From the NCBI RefSeq assembly GCF_001423615.1, contig NZ_LMOU01000002.1, positions 253,573 through 317,572 of the forward strand: a stretch of DNA of 64,000 nucleotides, in the 5' to 3' direction. A program made the position numbers and the translations under genes. Numbering within the stretch: the stretch's first letter is position 1; each line of letters starts with the position of its first letter. The notes under the pieces were generated by a model, which was not told the DNA's origin, searched no databases, and saw nothing but the letters and a program-made list of their open reading frames with translations. Of this stretch, positions 39,077 through 45,839 are shown in pieces. The stretch comes from Microbacterium sp. Leaf159. GTDB lineage: Bacteria > Actinomycetota > Actinomycetes > Actinomycetales > Microbacteriaceae.

Positions 39077-39160
39077 GGCCGGGCCGCATAACCCCGGGCT
39101 CCAATTTTTGCCGCTACGAGCGGCCTTCCGCCGAGAGGCGTTCTTGCGGCCCGGTCTTTT
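39077..39160 (+). ncRNA. Candidate small RNA of about 84 nt
   Basis: A TACAAT hexamer at 39066-39071 is followed after 5 nt by an 11-bp closing stem: GGCCGGGCCGC (39077-39087) with GCGGCCCGGTC (39146-39156, one G-U pair). TTTT follows at once. Inside are two more hairpins: GCCGCT-ACG-AGCGGC (39110-39124) and CGCC-GAGA-GGCG (39129-39140), plus an unpaired AATTTTT. Promoter, compact multi-stem fold and U-tailed stem together suggest a short transcript. I do not recognise the family. It could also be only a terminator for the convergent gene. Confidence 0.5.
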
Positions 39161-39211
39161 CCTGTCCGGGGCCGGAATCTCGGCCGTCTGGCTCAGGTTG
39201 GCGCCGCAGGC

Positions 39212-39841
39212 TCAGGACAGTGCGTCCATCCGCCACAGCACCGCAGAGGCCGACAGATCCTGCGCATAGCTGCTCAACCGCAGCGCCCTCGTGGTGAGTT
39301 CGCTCGCGCGGGCGGGCTCGGTCGGCTCGTAGTCGTCGGCCGTGTGCGTCGCACCGGACGCCTGCACGCGGCAGAACGCCGCAGCACGGTCGAGCGCCAC
39401 AGCGAAGTCGCCGCGGAAGGCGCCGCGCAGGATCGTGTCGATGAGCGCGACGAGCTCGTCGGGGTTGGCCGGCACCGGGGCGCCCGCGATCACCGCATCC
39501 ACCGAGGAGAGCTCCACGCGTCCCCGTTCGTAGAGCAGCGCAGCGGTGTGCGGGTCGCCATGGATCGCAAGCTGCAGGATGTACAGCCGCCACAGCGCGC
39601 CGGGAAGAGTGCGCGACGGCGCCTTGGACCACAGCTCGGCGATCTCGTCGATCCCGTGCTCGTCGGTGAACGCGACGAGGCGGTCGGCGCTCACCCCGCT
39701 CTCGTCGGCGCGCACACGGGCCAGCAGAGCGGATGCGGTCGCATGCGCGATCCTCGTCTCCTCGGCAGGGTCATGGCTGCCGACGATGTTGTCGAAGGCG
39801 CTGGTGGGCCGGCGGACCGGCCGGGAGAACTGCTCAGGCAT
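39212..39841 (-). CDS. Conserved actinobacterial protein of unknown function
   Basis: The 209-residue, mostly helical and acidic protein has no signal peptide, membrane helix or catalytic motif that I recognise. Its centre (LPGALWRLYILQLAIHGDPH, AALLYERGRVEL) looks like a helical-repeat bundle. Proteins of this type are sometimes labelled RNA polymerase subunits in databases, but nothing in the sequence supports that. A TACCCT box 6 nt before the ATG supports the start. Confidence 0.7.
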   Translation of the reverse strand: MPEQFSRPVRRPTSAFDNIVGSHDPAEETRIAHATASALLARVRADESGVSADRLVAFTDEHGIDEIAELWSKAPSRTLPGALWRLYILQLAIHGDPHTAALLYERGRVELSSVDAVIAGAPVPANPDELVALIDTILRGAFRGDFAVALDRAAAFCRVQASGATHTADDYEPTEPARASELTTRALRLSSYAQDLSASAVLWRMDALS

Positions 39842-39847
39842 CAGTCC

Positions 39848-39853
39848 AGGGTA
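39848..39853 (-). promoter_or_regulatory. Leaderless-type -10 box for the 39841 gene
   Basis: TACCCT on the minus strand, 6 nt before the ATG at 39841. Confidence 0.55.
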
Positions 39854-39911
39854 CGCGCCATCCGCGACGTCGGGCGTGCGAGGCCAGGCTGCCGGGATCG
39901 GGCGCCCGCGG

Positions 39912-40709
39912 TCACGCGGTGGGGATCACGACGACGGGGTCGGACGTCGGGGAGCCCGAGGGCGACCCTCCGGCCTGCTCCACCGTCACGGCGATCACAT
40001 CACCCGCGTGCATATCGCCGGCGAGCACCGCGGTCGCGTCTCCGCCGTCGGCCGCGAACACACCGGCCGAGACCGGGGTGTCGCCGCGGACGTACCAGAG
40101 TTCGTAGGTCTCGTCCTCGGAGAGCGCCGGGATGCCGTCGGTCACGAGGACCGACTTGCCGAGCGACGCGGACCAGTGAGCGGTCGCCGTTCCACCGCTC
40201 TCGAGCGAGACGCTGGCCTGCTGCGCGTCTCCGGCGGCCTGGATGTCCTCCAGGGCGACGACGCTCGCCGGGCGGTTCAGGTACGTGTTGATCGCGGCTG
40301 CACCGACACCCACGCCGACGAGGAGCGCGAGGCACGCGGCGAGCGCGAAGAGGATGCGCAGGCGACGGACCGGGGCCTTGGGAGTGGATTCTCCACCGAG
40401 CGGCGCCGGCGCGGCATCCGCAGCCGAGGGCTCCTCGGGCACGGTGTCGGGCACGGAGGTGGTCTGGATGACGTCGCCGCCCTGCGGGGTCACGGCGATG
40501 CGTGCGAGGAGCGCTGCGCGGATCTCCGGCGACGGAACGGCCGGAGCGGCTCCGCCGGAAAGGAGCGACGCGCTGTCGGCATCGGTGTCCGCGATGCGCT
40601 GCCACTCGGGGTGCACGGCGAGTGCCGCGTGGTAACGCTGCTGGTCGTCGGGCGACAGTGCATCGAGTGCTGCTCCTGCCGCGAGTTCCGCGAATTCCTG
40701 CTCGTTCAT
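39912..40709 (-). CDS. rskA: Anti-sigma-K factor RskA
   Basis: The 265-residue protein has an N-terminal anti-sigma domain (EQEFAELAAGAALDALSPDD), one membrane helix near 122-142 (ILFALAACLALLVGVGVGAA) and an extracellular RskA domain ending DMHAGDVIAVTVEQAGG with the SLGKSVLVTDGIPAL segment. It holds SigK at the membrane until regulated proteolysis frees it. It overlaps sigK by 4 nt. Confidence 0.93.
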   Translation of the reverse strand: MNEQEFAELAAGAALDALSPDDQQRYHAALAVHPEWQRIADTDADSASLLSGGAAPAVPSPEIRAALLARIAVTPQGGDVIQTTSVPDTVPEEPSAADAAPAPLGGESTPKAPVRRLRILFALAACLALLVGVGVGAAAINTYLNRPASVVALEDIQAAGDAQQASVSLESGGTATAHWSASLGKSVLVTDGIPALSEDETYELWYVRGDTPVSAGVFAADGGDATAVLAGDMHAGDVIAVTVEQAGGSPSGSPTSDPVVVIPTA

Positions 40710-41305
40710 GCTGTCACCCCCATGGCTGTCCTCAGGCGCGAGAGTCCATCTCGCATCCGTGTCTTGATCGTCCCCAGCGGTGCTCCCACGAGCACCGCGA
40801 CTTCATTTTGACTGTATCCGCCGTAGTAGGCCAGTACGAGGGCCTCGCGCTGTGCCTCGGGAAGGCCCGAGAGAGCGTGAACGACCTTCTCGCCCTCGAT
40901 GCCCAGCTCCACCGTCTCCGCGACACTGTCGTGCGCGACTCCGATATCCCTGAACCCGGCCCGCACATCCCTGTCCGCGCTGGACTGGGATGCCCGCACC
41001 CGGTCGACCGCACGACGGTGCGCGATCGTCATCACCCAGGTTCTTCCCTGCCCCTTGTTCGGAGCGAACTTGGAAGCGGATTGCCAGATCTCCAGAAAAA
41101 CTTCCTGAAGCACCTCTTCGCTCTGAGAGCGGTTCACGAGTACACGGAGGATCAGACCGAAGACCCTCGAGGAGAGCGAGTCGTAGAGCTCCGCGAATGC
41201 ACGCTGGTCACCGTCGCCGATGCGAACGAGCAGGTCAGCGACAGCATCCTTTGCCGTACCGTCTTCGGGTACGTCCATCCCATCGATGACCATCTCTACC
41301 AGCAT
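40706..41305 (-). CDS. sigK: ECF sigma factor SigK
   Basis: A 199-residue ECF sigma factor. Region 2 is AFAELYDSLSSRVFGLILRV through EEVLQEVFLEIWQSA and RTWVMTIAHRRAVDRVR. Region 4 is LPEAQREALVLAYYGGYSQN followed by the helix-turn-helix LVGAPLGTIKTRMRDGLSRL. It is co-translated with rskA. The divergent fasciclin gene carries a SigK-like promoter, which points to the same regulon as in mycobacteria (MPT70/MPT83). The first of two near ATG codons is used. Confidence 0.94.
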   Translation of the reverse strand: MLVEMVIDGMDVPEDGTAKDAVADLLVRIGDGDQRAFAELYDSLSSRVFGLILRVLVNRSQSEEVLQEVFLEIWQSASKFAPNKGQGRTWVMTIAHRRAVDRVRASQSSADRDVRAGFRDIGVAHDSVAETVELGIEGEKVVHALSGLPEAQREALVLAYYGGYSQNEVAVLVGAPLGTIKTRMRDGLSRLRTAMGVTA

Positions 41306-41451
41306 GCCGCATCCACATTGCTTTCTCGTGCAACCGCCACCCGAAAGTGACGGAAATGAGTCCTCTTAAGTGCTGTTCCTCGGATGCTGTTCGCTGCGGC
41401 CCTCGAAACGGATTGGATCAGGCGGCTCCGAAAATTCTTTTGCACTTTCTC

Positions 41452-41479
41452 CCATCCGATCTCGGAGGGGCTCCGAACA
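41452..41479 (+). promoter_or_regulatory. SigK-like promoter of the fasciclin gene
   Basis: CCATCC at 41452-41457 and CCGAACA at 41473-41479, 15 bp apart, resemble the mycobacterial SigK promoter pattern CCATCC and CCGAATA. The site lies 50 bp upstream of the fasciclin ATG, in the region divergent from sigK. Confidence 0.65.
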
Positions 41480-41528
41480 GCCATCAACGCCACGGAGAGG
41501 CCGTGGCAAAGTTCTGAAGGAGCTCGAG

Positions 41529-42185
41529 ATGTTCAGCACCAAGAAGAAGGTCACCGCAGCCATCACCCTCGGCCTTGCGAGCGCATTCCTGCTCTCCGCA
41601 TGTTCCATGGGCGGAACCACCGACGAGCCGTCGGAGTCGATGGCACCGGAGTCGTCCGAGACGACCGCTCCCGAGACGATGGATCCCGCCGCGGACCTGG
41701 TCGGCCCCGGTTGCGCCGCATACGCAGAGGCAGTGCCGGATGGCGCAGGTTCGGTCGAGGGCATGTCTCTTGACCCGGTCGCCACCGCAGCATCCAACAA
41801 CCCGCTGCTCACCACCCTGGTCGCGGCAGTCAGCGGCCAGCTCAACCCTGACGTCGACCTCGTCGACACGCTGAACGGCGACGAGTTCACCGTCTTCGCA
41901 CCGGTCGACGACGCCTTCGCGAAGATCGACCCCGCCACCATCGAGGCTCTCAAGACCGACAGCGCCACGCTGAGCTCGATCCTGACGTACCACGTGGTCC
42001 CCGGCCAGATCGCTCCCTCTGACATCGATGGCACGCATGCCACCGTTCAGGGTGCTGACCTCGAGGTCACCGGCAGCGGCGACTCGCTGATGGTCAACGA
42101 CGCGAACGTCATCTGCGGTGGCGTCAAGACCGCCAACGCGACCGTGTACCTGATCGACTCGGTGCTGATGCCCCCGGCTGAGTAA
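41529..42185 (+). CDS. Fasciclin-domain lipoprotein (MPT70/MPT83-like)
   Basis: The 218-residue lipoprotein has a signal with lipobox LSAC (C25), a Ser/Glu/Thr-rich linker and one FAS1 domain (about 75-218). Typical FAS1 marks are [18 protein letters not shown] and [12 protein letters not shown], with the ending [15 protein letters not shown]. In mycobacteria such proteins are exported under SigK control. The ATG at 41529 has an AAGGAG site; the longer open frame upstream runs through the promoter. Confidence 0.94.
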   Translation: MFSTKKKVTAAITLGLASAFLLSACSMGGTTDEPSESMAPESSETTAPETMDPAADLVGPGCAAYAEAVPDGAGSVEGMSLDPVATAASNNPLLTTLVAAVSGQLNPDVDLVDTLNGDEFTVFAPVDDAFAKIDPATIEALKTDSATLSSILTYHVVPGQIAPSDIDGTHATVQGADLEVTGSGDSLMVNDANVICGGVKTANATVYLIDSVLMPPAE

Positions 42186-42253
42186 GCCATGGGACGCCGA
42201 GGCAGGACTCGGCACACACCATCTCGCCACTCAGGGGGAGGACGGTGAGATGG

Positions 42254-42293
42254 AGAAGGAGCCGCTGGCGATACGTCGTCAGCGGCTCCTTCT
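42254..42293 (+). terminator. Terminator after the fasciclin gene
   Basis: A 14-bp perfect stem (42254-42267 with 42280-42293) with a 12-nt loop, followed by TTTG. With the tRNA that follows, this accounts for the 311 nt between the fasciclin and PfpI genes. Confidence 0.85.
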
Positions 42294-42315
42294 TTGCGCC
42301 CTAGACTGGAGGGGC

Positions 42316-42388
42316 GGGCCTCTAGCTCAGTTGGCAGAGCATCGGACTTTTAATCCGCGGGTCGTGGGTTCGAGCCCCACGGGGCCCA
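42316..42388 (+). tRNA. tRNA-Lys(UUU)
   Basis: A complete cloverleaf: acceptor GGGCCTC with GGGGCCC (one G-U pair), D-arm AGCTCAGTTGGCAGAGC, anticodon loop CTTTTAA with anticodon TTT, T-arm GTGGGTTCGAGCCCCAC and discriminator A. CC follows, but the full CCA is not encoded. Confidence 0.96.
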
Positions 42389-42496
42389 CCGTTATCACCG
42401 CCGCGTCCATCCGGCCACCCCCTTCACGGCGGCCGCCGCGTGCGAGAGTGTCGAGTCATCCCCACCGGGACCTCCACCTCCACGAAAGGACGCATC

Positions 42497-43045
42497 ATGG
42501 CGACTCTCACCGACAATCGAGTGGCATTCCTTGCCACGGACGGATTCGAGGACAGCGAGCTGACCAGTCCGTGGGAAGCGGTGCAGGGCGAAGGCGCGAG
42601 CGCCACGCTGATCGCCCCAGAAGGACTGCAGATCACCGGCAAGAACGGTCATGTCCAGCACGTCGATCTCACCTCGGACGCCGCGACAGCCGATGAGTTC
42701 GACGCGCTCGTGCTTCCGGGCGGCGTGGTGAACGCCGATCACCTGCGGCTCGACAAGCCATCGATCGAACTCGCCCGCTCGTTCTTCGAGCAGCACAAGC
42801 CCGTCGCCGTGATCTGTCACGGCGCCTGGATCCTGATCGAGGCCGGCGTCGTCGACGGACGCACGCTCACGAGCTACCCGAGTCTCGCGACCGATCTCCG
42901 CAACGCCGGAGCGACCTGGGTCGACGAAGAGGTCGTGGTCGACGAGGGCCTTGTCTCGAGCCGCACCCCCGACGACCTGCCCGCGTTCAACGCCAAGCTG
43001 ATCGAAGAGGTCGCCGAAGGCCGTCACGCCGAGCAGACCGCGTGA
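42497..43045 (+). CDS. DJ-1/PfpI-family protein (YhbO-like)
   Basis: The 182-residue protein has the PfpI fold with catalytic C107 in VAVICHGAW (nucleophile elbow) and the acidic E18 in TDGFEDSEL. LVLPGGVVNADHLR is also typical. Members act as glyoxalase or deglycase-like stress proteins; protease activity is doubtful for most. The start follows GAAAGGA by 6 nt. Confidence 0.93.
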   Translation: MATLTDNRVAFLATDGFEDSELTSPWEAVQGEGASATLIAPEGLQITGKNGHVQHVDLTSDAATADEFDALVLPGGVVNADHLRLDKPSIELARSFFEQHKPVAVICHGAWILIEAGVVDGRTLTSYPSLATDLRNAGATWVDEEVVVDEGLVSSRTPDDLPAFNAKLIEEVAEGRHAEQTA

Positions 43046-43075
43046 CCTGATCGGAGCGCATCCGGCGGTCCGGTG

Positions 43076-43597
43076 TCAGGCGCCTGCGCGCGCCCTGTGA
43101 CGCCGGACCGCCGCTCTGTTCGCACAGCGCACCGAGCAGAAGCGCTGCCTGCCGTTCCGCGTCACGTCCACGACGACATTCGTGCACGGCGAGGCCTCGC
43201 AGCGTCCGAGGCGATCCATGCCTCGCGTGACGAGGTGCAATGACGTGCCGACCGCGAAGATCGCGCGAAGCACATACGGCAGTGACTGCACGTCGTCTCG
43301 GTAGTGCAGGTGCCATCCCTCACCGTCGTGATTCGTGAGGCGTGGATAGGCCGCGGCCTTCGCCATCTGCGCATTGAGCACTTCGGCTCTGGCCGCGGGA
43401 TCCCGCTCGTCGACGATCCGCAGCCAGTCGTCGACGACGTCGCGGATGCGCTCATGGTCGTCGGGCGCAGGCGGGAACGTCATCGTCATGCCCATCTCGA
43501 GCGTTCTCTCCTCGATTCCGGCGCGATCGGCGGGAAAGTCGTCGGCGAGCGATGCGGCCAGCAGCACCGCATACTCTCCGTAAGGGTTGAGATGCAT
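43076..43597 (-). CDS. CGNR zinc-finger domain protein
   Basis: The 173-residue protein ends in a CGNR-type zinc finger: cysteines in GRCEASPCTN and RFCSVRCANRAAVRRHRAR form the site, although the name motif is CANR here. The N-terminal part (AVLLAASLADDF, WLRIVDERDPAAR, GWHLHYRDD) is the ABATE domain typical of these proteins. They are thought to be stress-linked transcription regulators. The gene diverges from the His-rich small gene. Confidence 0.88.
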   Translation of the reverse strand: MHLNPYGEYAVLLAASLADDFPADRAGIEERTLEMGMTMTFPPAPDDHERIRDVVDDWLRIVDERDPAARAEVLNAQMAKAAAYPRLTNHDGEGWHLHYRDDVQSLPYVLRAIFAVGTSLHLVTRGMDRLGRCEASPCTNVVVDVTRNGRQRFCSVRCANRAAVRRHRARAGA

Positions 43598-43622
43598 AAG
43601 GCCATTACATCACGCTGGATGC

Positions 43623-43835
43623 ATGACCTCACTGCACACCCTCCCGATCCCCCGTCAGACCACCCTCGCGCACGAGCATGAGCACGAGCACTCCTGGCTC
43701 GTCGACTCGCGGCATCCGACCAGCGAGGGCATCGTCCTGTACGTGCGGTGCGGCGGATGCGGGATGCACAGGGTGGATCTGCAGACTCACCCGCAGGTGC
43801 CGCCGGCTGCGCTCAGCCGAGAGACCTCGGGCTGA
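43623..43835 (+). CDS. Small His-rich protein with CxxC motif
   Basis: The 70-residue protein has an alternating LAHEHEHEHSW segment and a VRCGGCGMHRVDLQ segment. The histidine cluster and the two Cys form a plausible zinc or other metal site, much like a half zinc ribbon. I do not recognise the family. The ATG at 43623 lies 25 bp from the divergent CGNR start, so both must share a small promoter region. Confidence 0.65.
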   Translation: MTSLHTLPIPRQTTLAHEHEHEHSWLVDSRHPTSEGIVLYVRCGGCGMHRVDLQTHPQVPPAALSRETSG

Positions 43836-43843
43836 ACGTCCGC

Positions 43844-44476
43844 TCAGACCACGACGATCTCGCCGTTCCGCGGCACCCAGGCCGGCGCCCCTGCCCGCAG
43901 GAAGGCCAGCGCAACGCCTCGCCCGTTCCGCTCGATCGAGTCGGACACCTGCACATGCAGATGCGGCTCTGTACTGTTGCCGGAGTTGCCGCATTCTCCG
44001 ATCGCGTCCCCCGCATCCACCCGATCACCGGGCCGGGGCCGCACGCTCCCTGCCCGCAGGTGCGCGAGCAGCACCACGGCTCCGTCGGAGCAGATGACGA
44101 TGTGATTCCCGGCGATCGCCGGTGCACCCCCACGAATGCGCGATCGCTGGGTGAGTGCGTATCCCAGTTGCGCCCCCATCGAGCGCCGCGCCACGTGGTC
44201 GACCTCTCCGTCGTGCACACGCACCACCTCGCCGGACAGCGGCGCGAGGATCGCACGTCCGAAGCCGACGAACGCGTCAGGAGGCTCGGTCCCGAAGACG
44301 CTCCCGAGGCTGCGGGGCGCACTGCGGCCGTTCGCGTCGACCGGCACGAAGTCGATCGCGTGCGAGCTGCCGAACAGCTCCGTGCCGTGACTGGGCACCC
44401 GCGACGCCGGGCTGTTCTGCACGATCCACCGCCCGGTGAAGGGCAGAACCAGCTCGACCGGCGGTTGAGCGCTCAT
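43844..44476 (-). CDS. M23-family (LytM-like) peptidase domain protein without signal peptide
   Basis: The 210-residue protein has the M23 zinc-site pattern: the histidine and aspartate in SSHAIDFVP and the HxH in STEPHLHVQ, with the GNHIVICSDGAVVLLAHL core. Most M23 enzymes cut peptidoglycan outside the cell, but this one shows no signal peptide or membrane helix. It might act in the cytosol or on another substrate, or be exported differently. It overlaps the DUF1697 gene by 4 nt. Confidence 0.85.
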   Translation of the reverse strand: MSAQPPVELVLPFTGRWIVQNSPASRVPSHGTELFGSSHAIDFVPVDANGRSAPRSLGSVFGTEPPDAFVGFGRAILAPLSGEVVRVHDGEVDHVARRSMGAQLGYALTQRSRIRGGAPAIAGNHIVICSDGAVVLLAHLRAGSVRPRPGDRVDAGDAIGECGNSGNSTEPHLHVQVSDSIERNGRGVALAFLRAGAPAWVPRNGEIVVV

Positions 44477-45000
44477 GCGGTCAGCTCGGCGATCTTTCTG
44501 ACCGTGCGGAGGTTGCGCGCGGTGCCGGCGACACCGAGAGCACGATCGAGGACGACTTTCGTGAGCTTCGTGCTGTGCACGCCGCCCTCGGCATAGTCGA
44601 TCCACAGGTCGTCGCCGACGAGCGCGATCCGCTCCCCCGCCACGAGACGCTGCTGCAGCGCTTCGACGGCCCCGAGTGCTGCCGGACCCTCGAGGAACAT
44701 CGCGTGCAGCATCTTCTCGGTCGCGCCGCTGAAGGGGTGCGCCTGCAGAGCCCGCACGAGTGCCTCGTGCGTCCGCAGGATCACCGGAGTGTCGACGCCG
44801 AACTCCCGGGCGATGAGGGCGCGGACCTCTTGACACGCGGATGCCGGATCGTCCGGATGCTCGCACAGGATGTTCCCGCTCGCGATGTAGGTCGACACCT
44901 CCCCCAGCACCGGGACGAGCGCCTCGCGCAGCTCGGCCATCGGCACACGATTGCGCCCGGAGACGTTGACCGCCCGTAGCAGGAGCACGCTGCGCGTCAC
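44473..45000 (-). CDS. DUF1697 domain protein
   Basis: The 175-residue protein starts LLLRAVNVSGRNRVPMAELR, followed by STYIASGNILCEHPD, both hallmarks of DUF1697. The family fold is known from structures, but the function is not. It is the middle gene of three overlapping genes (pncA, DUF1697, M23-like). Confidence 0.9.
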   Translation of the reverse strand: MTRSVLLLRAVNVSGRNRVPMAELREALVPVLGEVSTYIASGNILCEHPDDPASACQEVRALIAREFGVDTPVILRTHEALVRALQAHPFSGATEKMLHAMFLEGPAALGAVEALQQRLVAGERIALVGDDLWIDYAEGGVHSTKLTKVVLDRALGVAGTARNLRTVRKIAELTA

Positions 45001-45578
45001 GCAGCGCCGCTCTCGACCAGCGCGGCGCCTGCATGGGCGAGCTCGGCGAGCGCCGCCGCGCTCGGCTCGGGGGCGACACCGGCGATCAGATCGGTGAGGA
45101 TCCGCACCTGTACGCCATGTGCGATCGCGTCGAGCGCAGACGCGCGGACACAGTGGTCGGTGGCGACCCCGACGACATCCGCGGTGAGCACGCCCGCGCC
45201 CGTCAGAATCGCACCGACGGTGTCGCCCGTCTCGGTCGCACCCTCGAACATCGAATACGCCGGCACACCCTGGCCCTTCTGCACGTGATGTGTGACGGCA
45301 TCCGTCACCAGCAGCGGGTCGTACTCCGCACCCGCAGTGCCCGCGACGCAGTGCGCGGGCCAGGTGTCCACGAAGTCAGGGTCGTCGGCGAAGTGCCCCC
45401 CGTTGTCACCCGAGGCATCGTGCCAGTCCCTCGACGCGACGATCACGTCGTAGTCGCCGGCATGCGCCGCGAGGAAGGCGGACACGGCGGATGCGACGGC
45501 ATCGCCGCCCGCGACGGCCAGCGCACCGCCCTCGGTGAAGTCGTTCTGCACATCGACGATCAGAAGCGCTCTGCTCAT
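44997..45578 (-). CDS. pncA: Nicotinamidase (PncA-like)
   Basis: The 193-residue enzyme hydrolyses nicotinamide to nicotinate for NAD salvage. The catalytic triad is D9 (VDVQNDF), K101 (HHVQKG) and C143 (TDHCVRAS); D51, H53 and H62 are the metal ligands. The ATG at 45578 is supported by TACCCT 7 nt upstream. An in-frame extension of 40 codons lies before the promoter and is rejected. It leads the pncA-DUF1697-M23 operon. Confidence 0.95.
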   Translation of the reverse strand: MSRALLIVDVQNDFTEGGALAVAGGDAVASAVSAFLAAHAGDYDVIVASRDWHDASGDNGGHFADDPDFVDTWPAHCVAGTAGAEYDPLLVTDAVTHHVQKGQGVPAYSMFEGATETGDTVGAILTGAGVLTADVVGVATDHCVRASALDAIAHGVQVRILTDLIAGVAPEPSAAALAELAHAGAALVESGAA

Positions 45579-45585
45579 GTCTTCG

Positions 45586-45591
45586 AGGGTA
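45586..45591 (-). promoter_or_regulatory. Leaderless-type -10 box for pncA
   Basis: TACCCT on the minus strand, 7 nt before the ATG at 45578. Confidence 0.55.
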
Positions 45592-45677
45592 CGCCGGGAG
45601 GGGCGCGCGCGGGCTGCTGACCCGTCGAGTGGCGCCACCGCGATGGAACGAGCACGCGCCTCACGCAGGAAACCAAA

Positions 45678-45710
45678 AGGCCCTGTGATGTTGTTCACAT
45701 CACAGGGCCT
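45678..45710 (-). terminator. Terminator of tRNA-Thr(CGU)
   Basis: A 13-bp perfect stem (45678-45690 with 45698-45710), followed on the minus strand by TTT. It lies 5 nt after the tRNA 3' end. Confidence 0.85.
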
Positions 45711-45715
45711 GCTGG

Positions 45716-45788
45716 AGCCGCTTGTCAGAATCGAACTGACGACCTTTTCATTACGAGTGAAATGCTCTGCCGACTGAGCTAAAGCGGC
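45716..45788 (-). tRNA. tRNA-Thr(CGU)
   Basis: A complete minus-strand cloverleaf. The acceptor GCCGCTT pairs with AAGCGGC, the discriminator is T, the T-arm reads GTCAGTTCGATTCTGAC, and the anticodon loop CTCGTAA has anticodon CGT. CCA is not encoded. Confidence 0.96.
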
Positions 45789-45839
45789 GCGATCATCGAT
45801 ATTACCCGTTCCTGGGCCGCACCGCGAATCGAGCCCGAC

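Noticed and set aside
39077-39160. Riboswitch families (TPP, cobalamin, glycine, guanidine-II, ydaO) and the SRP RNA for this region
   Set aside because: None of the conserved core sequences are present. Only one ACG-loop hairpin is found, where guanidine-II needs two, and no gene follows on the same strand.
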